Counted from the first letter of the stretch, positions 18,558 through 27,680 are shown. The stretch: DNA of 64,000 bases from Caballeronia sp. SBC1 (GCF_011493005.1 NZ_CP049157.1:1240001-1304000), one strand, 5' to 3'. The notes: generated by a model from the letters alone, not told the origin. Translations and numbers: made by a program.

Positions 18558-18615
18558 ACGTCATTTTTTTGTAATAGCCAGGTCACGACCCAGTGGGAGT
18601 CCGCAATTCAGACTT
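18558..18615 (+). promoter_or_regulatory. Predicted response-regulator box and promoter of the first DUF4148 gene
   Basis: ACGTCATTTTTTTGTAAT (18558-18575), the exact inverse of the box at 18387-18404, is followed after 28 nt by CAATTCAGACTT (18604-18615), which keeps AGACT at the same distance as the other sites. This would give a leader of about 155 bases before ATG 18778. The two boxes face outward over the divergent gene pair. Confidence 0.55.
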
Positions 18616-18777
18616 CCATTACGCAGTGTCAGATTGCCTGCGACGCTCCGAACGTCGATCGATAGGCATTTGGCCGCAAACCAATCCGTCAGTCCTGCGT
18701 TCTTCGGGATGCGCTCCTTCGGTGGTTTGGAAAAGTTGCTTCTGCGCTCCCTTTTTATTTACATAGGAATACATATC

Positions 18778-19128
18778 ATGTTGAAATCAATTCTCAGCGC
18801 CATCGTTGCTGCCGCTGCCATTTCTGCCCCGGTATTCAGCTTTGCTCAATCCAGCCAGCCGGTGACTCGTGCCGATGTCCGTGCTGATCTCGTGCGCGTC
18901 GAACGGGCCGAAATCAATCCGGGCTTGACGAGCGATGCAAACTACCCGGCGGACATCCAGGCTGCCGAAGCCAGGGTCACGGTAGAAGACCCAAAAAATA
19001 CGACATACCAGGATGTCGGTGGTGCACCGCTGGAGGGCAGTTCGTCGGCCGGTTCGCGCCCGCATGTGCAAGAACAGTCCAGTTGCGTGGGCCCGGTCAG
19101 CTTCTGCACGTTGTACTTTGGCAGCTGA
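18778..19128 (+). CDS. DUF4148 small secreted protein, copy 1
   Basis: The 116-residue protein has a signal peptide (about 1-23, ending SFAQ) followed by the DUF4148 core: VTRADVRADLVRVERA and NYPADIQAAEARV. It ends with a Cys pair in SCVGPVSFC, shared almost exactly with the second copy at 54967. The family is common in Burkholderiales and has no established function. ATG 18778 has AGGAA upstream; a longer in-frame version would remove the signal peptide from the N-terminus. A strong terminator follows at 19272. Confidence 0.88.
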   Translation: MLKSILSAIVAAAAISAPVFSFAQSSQPVTRADVRADLVRVERAEINPGLTSDANYPADIQAAEARVTVEDPKNTTYQDVGGAPLEGSSSAGSRPHVQEQSSCVGPVSFCTLYFGS

Positions 19129-19271
19129 AGTCATTGCCGCCGCACAGTAGCTCACAGACTCTGTCGAACAGGAGTTGTGCTCATGACTGACGTACAGACG
19201 CAGGAGGAGTACAACCGGCCAACTGTGGTCATTCGGTTGGGAACACCAAGAGCCAGTTGGGTGAGCGTTCT

Positions 19272-19315
19272 GCGTCCGTTATCGGGTGTCGACTCCGATA
19301 ACGGACGCCGTTTTA
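19272..19315 (+). terminator. Strong rho-independent terminator
   Basis: A 14-bp perfect stem (19272-19285 with 19295-19308, GCGTCCGTTATCGG and its complement) with a 9-nt loop is followed by CGTTTTAT. It lies between the DUF4148 gene and the 3' end of the convergent decarboxylase gene and can serve the former. Nothing else recognisable lies in 19129-19439. Confidence 0.85.
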
Positions 19316-19439
19316 TCGGCAGATTGAACCCGCGCAGATTCCCGAATGCCGCGATCCATCCGTGCGGAAGCTGCGCGGTGATAGTCGAGTGCGTGTCGGC
19401 GTGCAAGGCTTGCACGGCGCGCGACCGCCCCATCTTTAT

Positions 19440-21164
19440 CTACACAGCGTGGGACCGGAGCTGCAGATTGTCCCGGCGCTGCGGCCCGCGAGGCCCGTAA
19501 TCGAGTTCGGCCCCAAGGTTGCTGCTTCGGGTGATTGCGGCGGGCGCGTCGCACGGGTCCATGATCGACTCGACGAAAAGTAGCCTGTCGTTCGGCGCAC
19601 CGAGCGCGTTTTGCAGATCCCCGCAGGTCCTGACCACAAACGATCGTGCGGAGGCGCCGGGATGGAGCACTTTCGGCAGCTCAGCATAGGCCCAGTTGGC
19701 GATGTCGTTGTATGGCTCGGTCTTGCCAATGTAGCCGCGCTCGATGGTATATCCGCCATTGTTGATCAGCAGGATCACCGGCTTGTGATCGTGCCGCAGG
19801 ATGGTCGAGAGCTCCTGCGCCGTGACCTGGAAGGACCCATCGCCCACGAGCAGCACGTGACGACGATCTGGCGCGGCGGTCAGTGCACCAAGGAGGGCTC
19901 CAACCGAATAGCCGATGGATCCCCAGTTGATCGAGCCAATGAACGTGCAGTTCGGCGGAAGCTTCAGGCCGAGAATGGAAAATGACGTGCCATTGTCGAC
20001 ATACACGACGTCACCGGAGCGCAGGTAGGCCTGAATGGCCTGCCAGTAGGCAGCCTGAGTCAACGTAGCGGAGCCGTCGGCCTGCGCGCCAGGCGCGGTT
20101 GCGGCAACAGCCCGCGGAGCTCGGTTCGTGACCTGCGGGACCGCTTCGATGACGCCGCGGAGCACTTCCTTGAGCGTCACTGCCTGATAGTTGTCGTCGC
20201 CGACGTCCACTGCGTGCCCCCGGGCGTGGATCGTACCGGCGGGCAGCGTTGCCGTGAAATCGCCCGTCGTCACCTCGATCGGCCGGTAGCCAATGGCGAG
20301 CAGGCAGTCACTGCTCTCGATCGTCTCACGCACCCCCGGCTCGCTGCCCCTGCCGGCGTAGATCCCCACGTAATGCGGAAAAGACTCGTCGATCACGCTC
20401 TTGGCTGCGTTGATCACAGCTATCGGAGCCTGCAGCTTCCGGGCCAGTTCCATGAGTTCGGGCGCGACGCGGAACCGGTCCGCGTCCGCATCCACCAGGA
20501 TCGCAGGCGAAGTGGCGGCGGACAGCCGTTGCGTGACCGCGGAGATGCACGAGCGCAGCCGTTCCGGATCACTGGCCTCGTCGGCAAGGACGAGCGGAGC
20601 CGCAGGCACCTCGATCTCGAGATAGGAAATATCGGATGGGAACTCCATGTACACCGGAAGCTTTTCCCGCCAGGCGGTGAGGATCAGACGGTCGATCTCG
20701 AGAACCGCGTTGCGCGGGGTGATCCTGGCCTGCGCCGCTGTCACCGGCGCGTAGGCGCGAAGGAAGTGGTCGAAGTTTCCGTCGGCCATGGTGTGGTGCA
20801 TTCCCAGGCCGCGATCGATGGACCTGAGCGGTATCGAACCGCAGATGCAGATGGTCGGGACATGTTCGGCGTAAGAGCCGGCGACCCCGTTGAGCGCGCT
20901 CAGGGAACCTACGCCGTTCGTGACGAGCAGCGCGCCCAGGCCCTTGAGCCGGGCATAGCCGTCCGCCGCGTAGGAGGAGACCAGTTCACCGGTATTGCCG
21001 ACCCATTCCAGCGCGCCGCTATCGTGGAGTTGCTGCAGCAGCGTGAGGTTGTAGTCTCCCGGAACGCCGAACAGATGCCGGATGCCGGCTTCCTCAAGAC
21101 GGCGAAGCAGGAAGTCGCCGATCGTCATTCGTTGGGTGAGGCTGCCCGCATGCTTGATTTCCAT
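19440..21164 (-). CDS. Thiamine-diphosphate 2-keto-acid decarboxylase (pyruvate/indolepyruvate decarboxylase family)
   Basis: The 574-residue enzyme has the three ThDP domains: N-terminal PYR domain with catalytic Glu60 (GNTGELVSSYAADGYAR), the His pair 123-124 (GMHHTM) typical of pyruvate and indolepyruvate decarboxylases, a central domain, and the ThDP/Mg motif GDGSFQVTAQE ending in NNGGYTIE. It should decarboxylate a 2-oxo acid to an aldehyde; pyruvate, phenylpyruvate and indolepyruvate are all possible. Gly replaces the frequent Asn two residues before the catalytic Glu. Good AGGAG before ATG 21164. It stands alone, without an adjacent alcohol or aldehyde dehydrogenase. Confidence 0.88.
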   Translation of the reverse strand: MEIKHAGSLTQRMTIGDFLLRRLEEAGIRHLFGVPGDYNLTLLQQLHDSGALEWVGNTGELVSSYAADGYARLKGLGALLVTNGVGSLSALNGVAGSYAEHVPTICICGSIPLRSIDRGLGMHHTMADGNFDHFLRAYAPVTAAQARITPRNAVLEIDRLILTAWREKLPVYMEFPSDISYLEIEVPAAPLVLADEASDPERLRSCISAVTQRLSAATSPAILVDADADRFRVAPELMELARKLQAPIAVINAAKSVIDESFPHYVGIYAGRGSEPGVRETIESSDCLLAIGYRPIEVTTGDFTATLPAGTIHARGHAVDVGDDNYQAVTLKEVLRGVIEAVPQVTNRAPRAVAATAPGAQADGSATLTQAAYWQAIQAYLRSGDVVYVDNGTSFSILGLKLPPNCTFIGSINWGSIGYSVGALLGALTAAPDRRHVLLVGDGSFQVTAQELSTILRHDHKPVILLINNGGYTIERGYIGKTEPYNDIANWAYAELPKVLHPGASARSFVVRTCGDLQNALGAPNDRLLFVESIMDPCDAPAAITRSSNLGAELDYGPRGPQRRDNLQLRSHAV

Positions 21165-21830
21165 GGAGGACTCCTAATCGTAATAATCAGAGGAATACGC
21201 GTTGCAGAATTCGATAGAACGCCGCCGACCTGCGTATCGCCTCTCGTCAGATACACCCTAGTGGTTATTGGTTTGTTGATCGCTTACACCCCGAATACAC
21301 TTTCAATACAGCGGTTTCGCGCGGGGAATAAATTCTCCGCAAGTAGCGTACGCCTTGTTACTCATCCATTCTGCGTACTTTCCGTGCAACGTCATCGACG
21401 GTCTCAACGAACAACCGGACGTGGCGATCCAATCTTAAATTTAGTACAACATTTTGAAGTCGTTGGATGAAAGAAACGGAGATCGACGGGTATCGTTAAT
21501 GTCTTGGTCATATGGCAAGGCTTACTAAAGAGCGGGCTGACAGCATGCTTGAATTCGACGGCAAGCGGGCTTCTTCCCAGGTACTTTTAGCTAGCTGGTT
21601 GCGTGGTAAACAGCGCTATGATGGTGTGGCTTGAGGAGGGCAGTCATACGGCCTCGACTTAACGTATGCCATCGACCCGGCAGATGATCTGCAAGCGCGG
21701 GTCGCGCGGGTAGTTTGTGTGGCGGTGCATCAGCAGGGTGCGGCACAGCGAAAGTGGAAGGGCAACCATCGCTGCGCCCAAGGCTGTTTTTACGAGTGGG
21801 ATACCAGTATTTGTTCACTTCACTAAAGCG
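21165..21830. other. Gap between divergent decarboxylase and ytcA genes
   Basis: This 666-base stretch must hold the divergent promoters of the decarboxylase and the efflux operon. It is somewhat richer in A+T in its first 300 bases. No gene, tandem repeat or strong terminator was seen. Confidence 0.5.
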
Positions 21831-22118
21831 ATGAAAGAACGTACATGGTCCAGATTCGCCGCCGTATGGTTACTCTTGGCATTTACGCCGCTTGCGGGTT
21901 GCGTTGCCCGTGGCGCGCCGTCCTACACGCTATTCGGCGCGTACTTCCCGTTCTGGCTTCTGAGCGCCGTGACTGGCATTGCGGGTGCGCTCGTCGCGCA
22001 TCGCGCGTTCGTCGCAACCGGCTGGGTCCGCGAGGTGCCGTACCAGCTTTCTGTGTGCACAGCGATCGGTATCGTTGTCGGGGTGCTTGTCTGGCTGTGG
22101 GGAACGGGGCAGCTCTGA
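21831..22118 (+). CDS. ytcA: YtcA-like small lipoprotein of the efflux operon
   Basis: The 95-residue protein starts with a short signal and lipobox LAGC (FTPLAGCVARGAPSYTLFGAYFP), followed by two membrane helices (FWLLSAVTGIAGALVAH and a second near the C-terminus). Size, sequence and place directly before an MdtN/O/P set match E. coli YtcA, whose function is unknown. ATG 21831 (MKERTWSRF) gives the proper signal peptide; longer extension is unlikely. The next gene begins one base after its stop. Confidence 0.8.
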   Translation: MKERTWSRFAAVWLLLAFTPLAGCVARGAPSYTLFGAYFPFWLLSAVTGIAGALVAHRAFVATGWVREVPYQLSVCTAIGIVVGVLVWLWGTGQL

Positions 22119-22119
22119 T

Positions 22120-23172
22120 ATGAAAATGGCCGGCGTGAATCCCAAACCCGCATGGAAGGGGCGCGTCATCGCAGCGGCAATCGTCCTGCTTGGCGCGGCG
22201 GCATTATGGTATGCATACGATAGGTCGTCGCGCTTTCCTTCGACCGATGACGCAAGCATTGACGCCGACGTCGTACATGTCGCGTCGCCCGTCGGCGGCC
22301 GGATCGCGCGGGTTGCGGTCGAGGAGAATCAGCGGGTTGCGAAGGGCGACGTGCTGTTCGAAATCGATCCCTTGCCGTACCGGCTTGCGGTCGAGCAGGG
22401 ACAGGCCGATGTCGAACTGGCCCGCGCAGCGCTGGCGACGCGCCACCGCTCGGTGATCGGCGAGACGTCGAACGCCGCGATCGCCGCCGACCAGACCCGC
22501 CGTGCGGCGCACAATTACGACCTCGCGACGCGCAGCGTCGAGCGGCTGCGGCCGCTCGCGGCGCAGGGCTACGTGTCCGCGCAGCAGTTCGATCAGGCGG
22601 TCGTCGCGCAGCGGGACGCGAACGTGTCGCTGGCGCAGGCGAAGGAGCAGCAGCGATCGTCTGCGCAGACGATCGGCGACGATGCCGACGCCATCGCCAC
22701 GCTGCATGCGCGCGAGGCCGCGCTGGCCATATCGCGGCGTGCGCTCGACGATACCATCGTGCGCGCTCCGTTCGACGGCTACGTGACGGGTCTCTCGATT
22801 CTTGCCGGCGAGACAGTCGCGCCGAACCAGTCCATCTTCACGCTGATCCACGCGGGCGAATGGTTCGCGGTCGCGAATTTTCGCGAGACGGCGCTCGGTG
22901 CGATCGAAGTCGGCGACTGTGCGACCGTGTACTCGTTGATTGACCGCAAACAGGCGATGCGCGGCAAGGTGATCGGCATTGGCGCCGGAATCACGGACAC
23001 CGATCGTGTGAACGTGCCGCACGGCCTGCCGTATGTGCAGCAGTCGGTGAACTGGGTGCGCGTCGCGCAGCGCTTCCCGGTTCGCGTACGGATCGAAGCA
23101 CCGGCGGAGCGGCTAGTGCGGGTGGGCGCGAGCGCGATCGTCGAGGTCCGGCATGGCCAGTCTTGCCGGTGA
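22120..23172 (+). CDS. mdtN: Periplasmic adaptor of efflux pump (MdtN/EmrA-like)
   Basis: The 350-residue HlyD-family membrane-fusion protein has one N-terminal helix (VIAAAIVLLGAAALWYAY), a biotinyl-lipoyl half-motif (SPVGGRIARVAVEENQRVAKGDVLFEIDP), a coiled coil (about 80-190) and a second lipoyl half (RAPFDGYVTGLSILAGETV). It links the inner-membrane MdtO component to the MdtP outer-membrane channel. ATG 22120 is chosen because it immediately follows ytcA and gives the family start; it overlaps mdtO by 20 bases. Confidence 0.9.
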   Translation: MKMAGVNPKPAWKGRVIAAAIVLLGAAALWYAYDRSSRFPSTDDASIDADVVHVASPVGGRIARVAVEENQRVAKGDVLFEIDPLPYRLAVEQGQADVELARAALATRHRSVIGETSNAAIAADQTRRAAHNYDLATRSVERLRPLAAQGYVSAQQFDQAVVAQRDANVSLAQAKEQQRSSAQTIGDDADAIATLHAREAALAISRRALDDTIVRAPFDGYVTGLSILAGETVAPNQSIFTLIHAGEWFAVANFRETALGAIEVGDCATVYSLIDRKQAMRGKVIGIGAGITDTDRVNVPHGLPYVQQSVNWVRVAQRFPVRVRIEAPAERLVRVGASAIVEVRHGQSCR

Positions 23173-25192
23173 CGTCACCGCGCCCGGTCTGCGCGAAATC
23201 GCGAGGCTGCTCGCGCCGTTTCCAGGGCGCGCGTCAATCGTCACACGTATTGCGCTGATTTGCGCGCTGACGGTGCTCGTCACGAGCGCATACGGAACGC
23301 CCGAGGCCGCGAGTTCGGTGTATATCGTGCTTTTCCTGAACCGGCCCGATCGGGTGACGAGCGTCGTAACGTCAATTGCATTGCTACTGCTCGTGACCGT
23401 GATCGTCGGGATCGTGATGGTGGTCGCGATCTTCTGCATTAATGAGCCGGCGCTGCGTGTTGCCAGCATGGCGGTGCTGTCGGCCGTGTTTCTGTTCATG
23501 ACGTCAGCGAGCAAGTTGCGGCCCGTCGGGGCGATAGTTGCCATGATTATCGGCTACGGACTCGACGAACTTGGCCTGGCGCCGATCGGCGAAGCGGCGA
23601 CGCGGGGCCTGCTGTACGCATGGTTGTTGGTCGCGATTCCAATTGGTGTTGCGATGGTCGTGAATCTGCTTTTCGCGCCCTCGCCGCGCCGGCTCGCCAG
23701 CGTGCAGCTCGCGAGGCGCCTGAGGCTCGCCTCGCGTCGCCTGACGGACACGGCGACCGACGCCGAGCGCGCTGCATTCGACGTGTGCGTGCGCGAGGGT
23801 GACCATCAGATCATGGCGTGGCTCAAGGTCTCGAAGCTCGAAGGCACGTCGACAGATGCCGACAGCGCGGCACTGCGTCAGGCGGCTGCGTCCACTACAG
23901 CGATCCTGGTCGCGACGGATCTCGCCTCAAGCGAACCCGGCGCGCGGCTGCCCGCCCCATGCACGGCGCGGCTTGCCGAAACGATGGACCAGATGGCCAC
24001 GATGCTCGAAGCCGGCGGCTATCCCGTGGACGTTGTAGTGGACATGCCCGAGGCAGCCGCACTAATGCCGCTGGCCGCGCTCGTGTTCGCCAACCTGCGC
24101 GCGGCGCTGGAGGGTTTCACCGTGCCGCCCCTGGCAGCCGAGGCGTCACCGGACCCGGCGCCGGCCGAGCACGCGCCTGAACGCAGGGGCTTCTTCGACG
24201 CGGACGCGCTCACCAATCCCGATCACATCCGCTACGCGCTGAAGACCACGGCAGCAGCTATGTTTTGCTACCTGCTGTATCAGCAGCTCGATTGGCAGGG
24301 AATCCATACGTGCTTCATCACCTGCTATATGGTGTCGCTTGGCACGACGGCCGAGACTGTCGAGAAGCTGACATTGCGGATCACCGGCTGTCTCATCGGT
24401 GCTTTGATTGGCACGGCGGCGATCGTGTTCGTGACGCCTGCCCTGACGTCGGCCGGCGAGCTGATGGCGCTGGTTTTCGTGGGAGCGTGGCTGGCCGCGT
24501 GGGTCGCGATGGGGTCGCCGCGCATCGGCTACGCCGGCATGCAGATCGCATTCGCGTTCTTCCTGTGCGTGATCCAGGGCGCGGCGCCTGCATTCGATCT
24601 GACGCTCGCGCGCGACCGCGTGATCGGCGTGCTGATCGGTAACGTGGTGACCTACCTGATGTTCACGCGCGTCTGGCCAGTCAGCATTGCCGGCCGGATC
24701 GACGCGACGCTCGGCTCGCTGGTCGCGCAGTGGACGCGGATCGCGCACACGGCGGACGCCGGCACCCGCAGTGCGCTTGTCGCGGGGGCGCTCGCTCAGT
24801 ACGGCGGCCTGCGCCAGAATCTAGGCCTGATCCACTACGAGCCGTCGTGGGTGCGTCCCGTGCCCGCCTGGATCGCGAGCCGGCGGCGTGTGCTCGCGGA
24901 GCTCGGGGCGCTGGAGGCACCGCTCTCCCTCGCGGCCGGCCGCGCAGGCGCAGTGGCCGATACGCGACTGCGCGAACTCGCGCGGCGGATTGCGCCCGGC
25001 GAGTACGCGGATGGAAGTGCCGGCCAGCGCGCCACCGATACGCAAGCGCTGCGCGCTGATCTCGCCGTTGGTGGCGCATCGGACCCCGGCGTCAACGCAT
25101 TGTTGAACGTGATCGATACGCGGTTCGGTCAGATTGCCGATGCCGCGCGCTCATCCGAACCGAAGGAGGCGACGACCGATGCGCGCCCTTGA
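23153..25192 (+). CDS. mdtO: Inner-membrane efflux component MdtO (FUSC/aromatic-acid exporter family)
   Basis: The 679-residue protein has two sets of hydrophobic helices (about residues 30-180 and 370-520) separated by a soluble helical region, as in FUSC/AaeB-type exporters. Its place between an MdtN-like adaptor and an MdtP-like channel identifies it as MdtO; in E. coli this system is linked to puromycin, acriflavine and other toxic compounds. Several Pro/Ala-rich residues precede the second membrane block. It overlaps mdtN by 20 bases and mdtP by 14. Confidence 0.88.
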   Translation: MASLAGDVTAPGLREIARLLAPFPGRASIVTRIALICALTVLVTSAYGTPEAASSVYIVLFLNRPDRVTSVVTSIALLLLVTVIVGIVMVVAIFCINEPALRVASMAVLSAVFLFMTSASKLRPVGAIVAMIIGYGLDELGLAPIGEAATRGLLYAWLLVAIPIGVAMVVNLLFAPSPRRLASVQLARRLRLASRRLTDTATDAERAAFDVCVREGDHQIMAWLKVSKLEGTSTDADSAALRQAAASTTAILVATDLASSEPGARLPAPCTARLAETMDQMATMLEAGGYPVDVVVDMPEAAALMPLAALVFANLRAALEGFTVPPLAAEASPDPAPAEHAPERRGFFDADALTNPDHIRYALKTTAAAMFCYLLYQQLDWQGIHTCFITCYMVSLGTTAETVEKLTLRITGCLIGALIGTAAIVFVTPALTSAGELMALVFVGAWLAAWVAMGSPRIGYAGMQIAFAFFLCVIQGAAPAFDLTLARDRVIGVLIGNVVTYLMFTRVWPVSIAGRIDATLGSLVAQWTRIAHTADAGTRSALVAGALAQYGGLRQNLGLIHYEPSWVRPVPAWIASRRRVLAELGALEAPLSLAAGRAGAVADTRLRELARRIAPGEYADGSAGQRATDTQALRADLAVGGASDPGVNALLNVIDTRFGQIADAARSSEPKEATTDARP

Positions 25193-26735
25193 ACCGACGC
25201 CCTGGCTGATCGCATTGACCGCGGCCGGGCTCGCGGGATGCGCGACGTCTTCGCTCGATCTTGCGCCGCCCGCGCCCGACCGTCCGTGGCAGCCGCAGAC
25301 GAACGCCTTTGGTGACATCGTACCCGGACCGCCGCGTACCGGTGCCGATGCCGCGCGTGCCGGCTACTCGTTACCGAACAGCACCGGGCTGGCCTTCGTT
25401 GAGCCCGCTGCGCAGCTTGATGCGAACCATGCGTACACGCTGCCAGAACTGGTCGATCTCGCCGAATCTACCAATCCGCTGACGCGGATCGCCTGGAACG
25501 ACGCACGCAATGCGGCGCTCGCGGCGGGCATCGCGAAGGCCGCGTATCTGCCGCAGCTCAGTGCGACGGCGATGGGCGGTTATCAGGCGTCGAGCGGCTC
25601 CGCGTCCACGCCGCTTGGCAACAACTCGACCAGTTCGGACATTCACGGGACGGTGTCCCTGCTCGCACTGCAATGGCTGCTGTTCGACTTCGGCGGCCGC
25701 CGCGCGCGCGTCGATGCGGCCACGCAGCTATCGGTCGCCGCGAACGTCGCGTTCACGGCTGTGCACCAGCGCGTGATCCACGACGTAAGCATTGCTTACT
25801 ATGGGTACGAAGCCGCCTCTGCACGGGCGCATACCGCACAGCAGGCGCTCGACAACGCGGGCGGCATCCTCACCGCCGCGCGCGCACGGCTGAAGCAGGG
25901 CGTGGGCACGGTCGTCGAGGTTGCACAGGCAACGCAGAACCAGGCGCAGGCGAATCTTGCGAAGGTCCAGTCGGATGGTGCGGAGAGCGACAGCTATCTG
26001 AACCTGGTGTCCGCACTCGGAATCTCGCCTTTGTCGAAGCCGACAATTGCCCCCCTGCCGCCGCGCGCGCTGTCGCCGGCGCTGCACCAGTCGGTCGACG
26101 AGATCGTCGCCGATGCGATTGCGCGACGGCCGGACGTGCAGGGCGCGTATGCGCTCGAGCAGGCGAACCAGGCGAGGATCCGCGCGGCCGAGGCAGCGTT
26201 CATGCCGAAGGTGTTCGTGTCCGCGACGGCCGCGTACGGCACCGGCAGTACGGCGATCACGGCGGTTCCACCGGTCGGCGATCAGGCGGCGACCGTGAAC
26301 CTGAGCGGCAGCCACCGTAGTGGCAATGTGTTTGTCGGCGTGACGATCCCGCTGTACGACGGGGGCTTACGGTCCGCCGTGCTGATGCAGGCGCGCAACG
26401 ACGCGGATAGTGCGTCCGCGCAGTTCACGCGGACCAGGGAGGAGGCCGTCCGGCAGATTGTCGTGGCGCAGAACGCGCTCTCCACAAGCCTCGCATCAAA
26501 CGATGCCGCGAAGGCGCTGGTCGCCGCCGCGCAGACGACCTACAACGCGGCGTTTGCTGCGTACCGGCACGGCGTCGGTCCGATAACCGACGCGCTGCTT
26601 TCGCAGAACCAGCTGATCGCCGCGCAGAACGCGTATGCGGACAGTTACAGCGCCGCGCTGTCTGCCGCCGCCTCGCTCGCTCTGGCGACGGGGGAGATCG
26701 GGGCGATCGCGCCCGACGGAGACCCAGCCTGGTGA
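25179..26735 (+). CDS. mdtP: Outer-membrane efflux channel lipoprotein (MdtP/NodT family)
   Basis: The 518-residue TolC-like protein has a signal and lipobox (LTAAGLAGCATSS) and the two OEP repeats seen in the NodT group, with long helices rich in Ala, Gln and Asn. It should form the trimeric outer-membrane exit duct for MdtN/MdtO. ATG 25179 is set by GAAGGAGG 11 bases upstream and overlaps mdtO by 14 bases. A porin relic on the other strand follows within 35 bases. Confidence 0.9.
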   Translation: MRALEPTPWLIALTAAGLAGCATSSLDLAPPAPDRPWQPQTNAFGDIVPGPPRTGADAARAGYSLPNSTGLAFVEPAAQLDANHAYTLPELVDLAESTNPLTRIAWNDARNAALAAGIAKAAYLPQLSATAMGGYQASSGSASTPLGNNSTSSDIHGTVSLLALQWLLFDFGGRRARVDAATQLSVAANVAFTAVHQRVIHDVSIAYYGYEAASARAHTAQQALDNAGGILTAARARLKQGVGTVVEVAQATQNQAQANLAKVQSDGAESDSYLNLVSALGISPLSKPTIAPLPPRALSPALHQSVDEIVADAIARRPDVQGAYALEQANQARIRAAEAAFMPKVFVSATAAYGTGSTAITAVPPVGDQAATVNLSGSHRSGNVFVGVTIPLYDGGLRSAVLMQARNDADSASAQFTRTREEAVRQIVVAQNALSTSLASNDAAKALVAAAQTTYNAAFAAYRHGVGPITDALLSQNQLIAAQNAYADSYSAALSAAASLALATGEIGAIAPDGDPAW

Positions 26736-26766
26736 TATTTCCGCTCACTGCTTCAGACCCGCCGTT

Positions 26767-26862
26767 TTAGAAGAAGTGTCGCAAGCCGATTCCTACCACC
26801 GACTGAACGTCACCTGAGGCAGGCGAGAGCGTATTGGTTGCTGCAGGTGCAGTGGTTACTTC
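26767..26862 (-). pseudogene. Relic of a porin gene, C-terminal end only
   Basis: On the minus strand the frame reads about 30 residues ending LSPASGDVQSVVGIGLRHFF and stop, which is the last beta-strand of a Burkholderia-type porin with its terminal Phe. No signal peptide or earlier strands remain; upstream it runs into the stop region of the binding-protein gene in another frame. It is the 3' remnant of a deleted porin gene and marks a deletion or recombination joint between the mdtP and binding-protein genes. Confidence 0.8.
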
Positions 26863-27629
26863 GTGGTTGTCGCAGTGCCCAGGTACTTGTGCGTTAACCG
26901 GTCGATGGTGCCGTTTTGCCTGAGTTGAGCGATCCCGGCGTCGAGCATTTGTAGCGTGTGCGCGTCGGTCTTGCGCACGCCGATCACGCTGCTTGCGGAG
27001 AGCAGCGCCGGATCGACGATCTGTGCGCCGGCCAGTTCGAAGTTCTTGCCTTCCGGTTTTGCGAGGAAGCCCAGTTGGGCGGCGGCGCCGACGACCAGCG
27101 TACCGTCGAGCCGTCCGTTCTCGAGGTCGGCGTAGACGCTGTCCTGGTCCTGATACTCGACGATCACCACACCATGCGCGGCCCAGTTCTGCTTCGCGAA
27201 TGCCGCCTGCGTCGAACCTTGCAGCACGCCGATACGCTTACCGGCGAGCGATGCCGCTGTGGGCTGCAAGTGAGCGGCCTTCGCGGCGACGAGGCGAATG
27301 TCCGCTGGGTACAGCGGTGTTGTGAAATCCATCACCGCCTGTCGCGCGGCTGTGGCGGCGAGCGACGCATTGATAGCATCGAACTTGCGCGATTGCAGCC
27401 CGGCAATCAAACCGTCGAAACTCCCCTCCACCCATTCGCATTTCACATGGGCGGCAGCGCACAGGGCATTGCCAATGTCGATGTCGAGCCCCACGAGCTG
27501 GCCGCTCGGCAATTTGTATTCGTACGGCGGATAAGTCGGATCGGTACCGAAGCGCAATGTTTCGGCCTGCGCGGACTGTGCGACGACGAGGGCCACGGCG
27601 GCGAGCGCCGGCAGCAGGTACTGGTTCAT
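26856..27629 (-). CDS. Periplasmic amino-acid-binding protein (SBP_bac_3), second copy
   Basis: The 257-residue protein has a signal peptide ending AQAE and the SBP_bac_3 motifs LRFGTDPTYPPYEYKLPSG, VGLDIDIGNALCAAA, SFDGLIAGLQSRKFDAINAS and GKRIGVLQGSTQ, similar throughout to the protein at 3974-4750. ATG 27629 gives the clean signal peptide and is preceded by AGGAG. No permease or ATPase gene is near. Its upstream neighbour, 51 bases away on the same strand, is an M20 amidohydrolase, so uptake of an amino acid or its N-acyl conjugate is likely. Confidence 0.92.
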   Translation of the reverse strand: MNQYLLPALAAVALVVAQSAQAETLRFGTDPTYPPYEYKLPSGQLVGLDIDIGNALCAAAHVKCEWVEGSFDGLIAGLQSRKFDAINASLAATAARQAVMDFTTPLYPADIRLVAAKAAHLQPTAASLAGKRIGVLQGSTQAAFAKQNWAAHGVVIVEYQDQDSVYADLENGRLDGTLVVGAAAQLGFLAKPEGKNFELAGAQIVDPALLSASSVIGVRKTDAHTLQMLDAGIAQLRQNGTIDRLTHKYLGTATTTK

Positions 27630-27680
27630 AGGTACTCCTGACTGGATTAAGTGGATGCGTTCATAATGCAAAAAGACGGG

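Noticed and set aside
19177..19500. Plus-strand frame between the DUF4148 gene and the decarboxylase
   Set aside because: It spans a strong terminator and runs antisense into the decarboxylase; no motif.
20214..21470. Long open frame antisense to the ThDP decarboxylase
   Set aside because: Arg/Gly/Asp-rich shadow frame opposite an enzyme with intact signatures.
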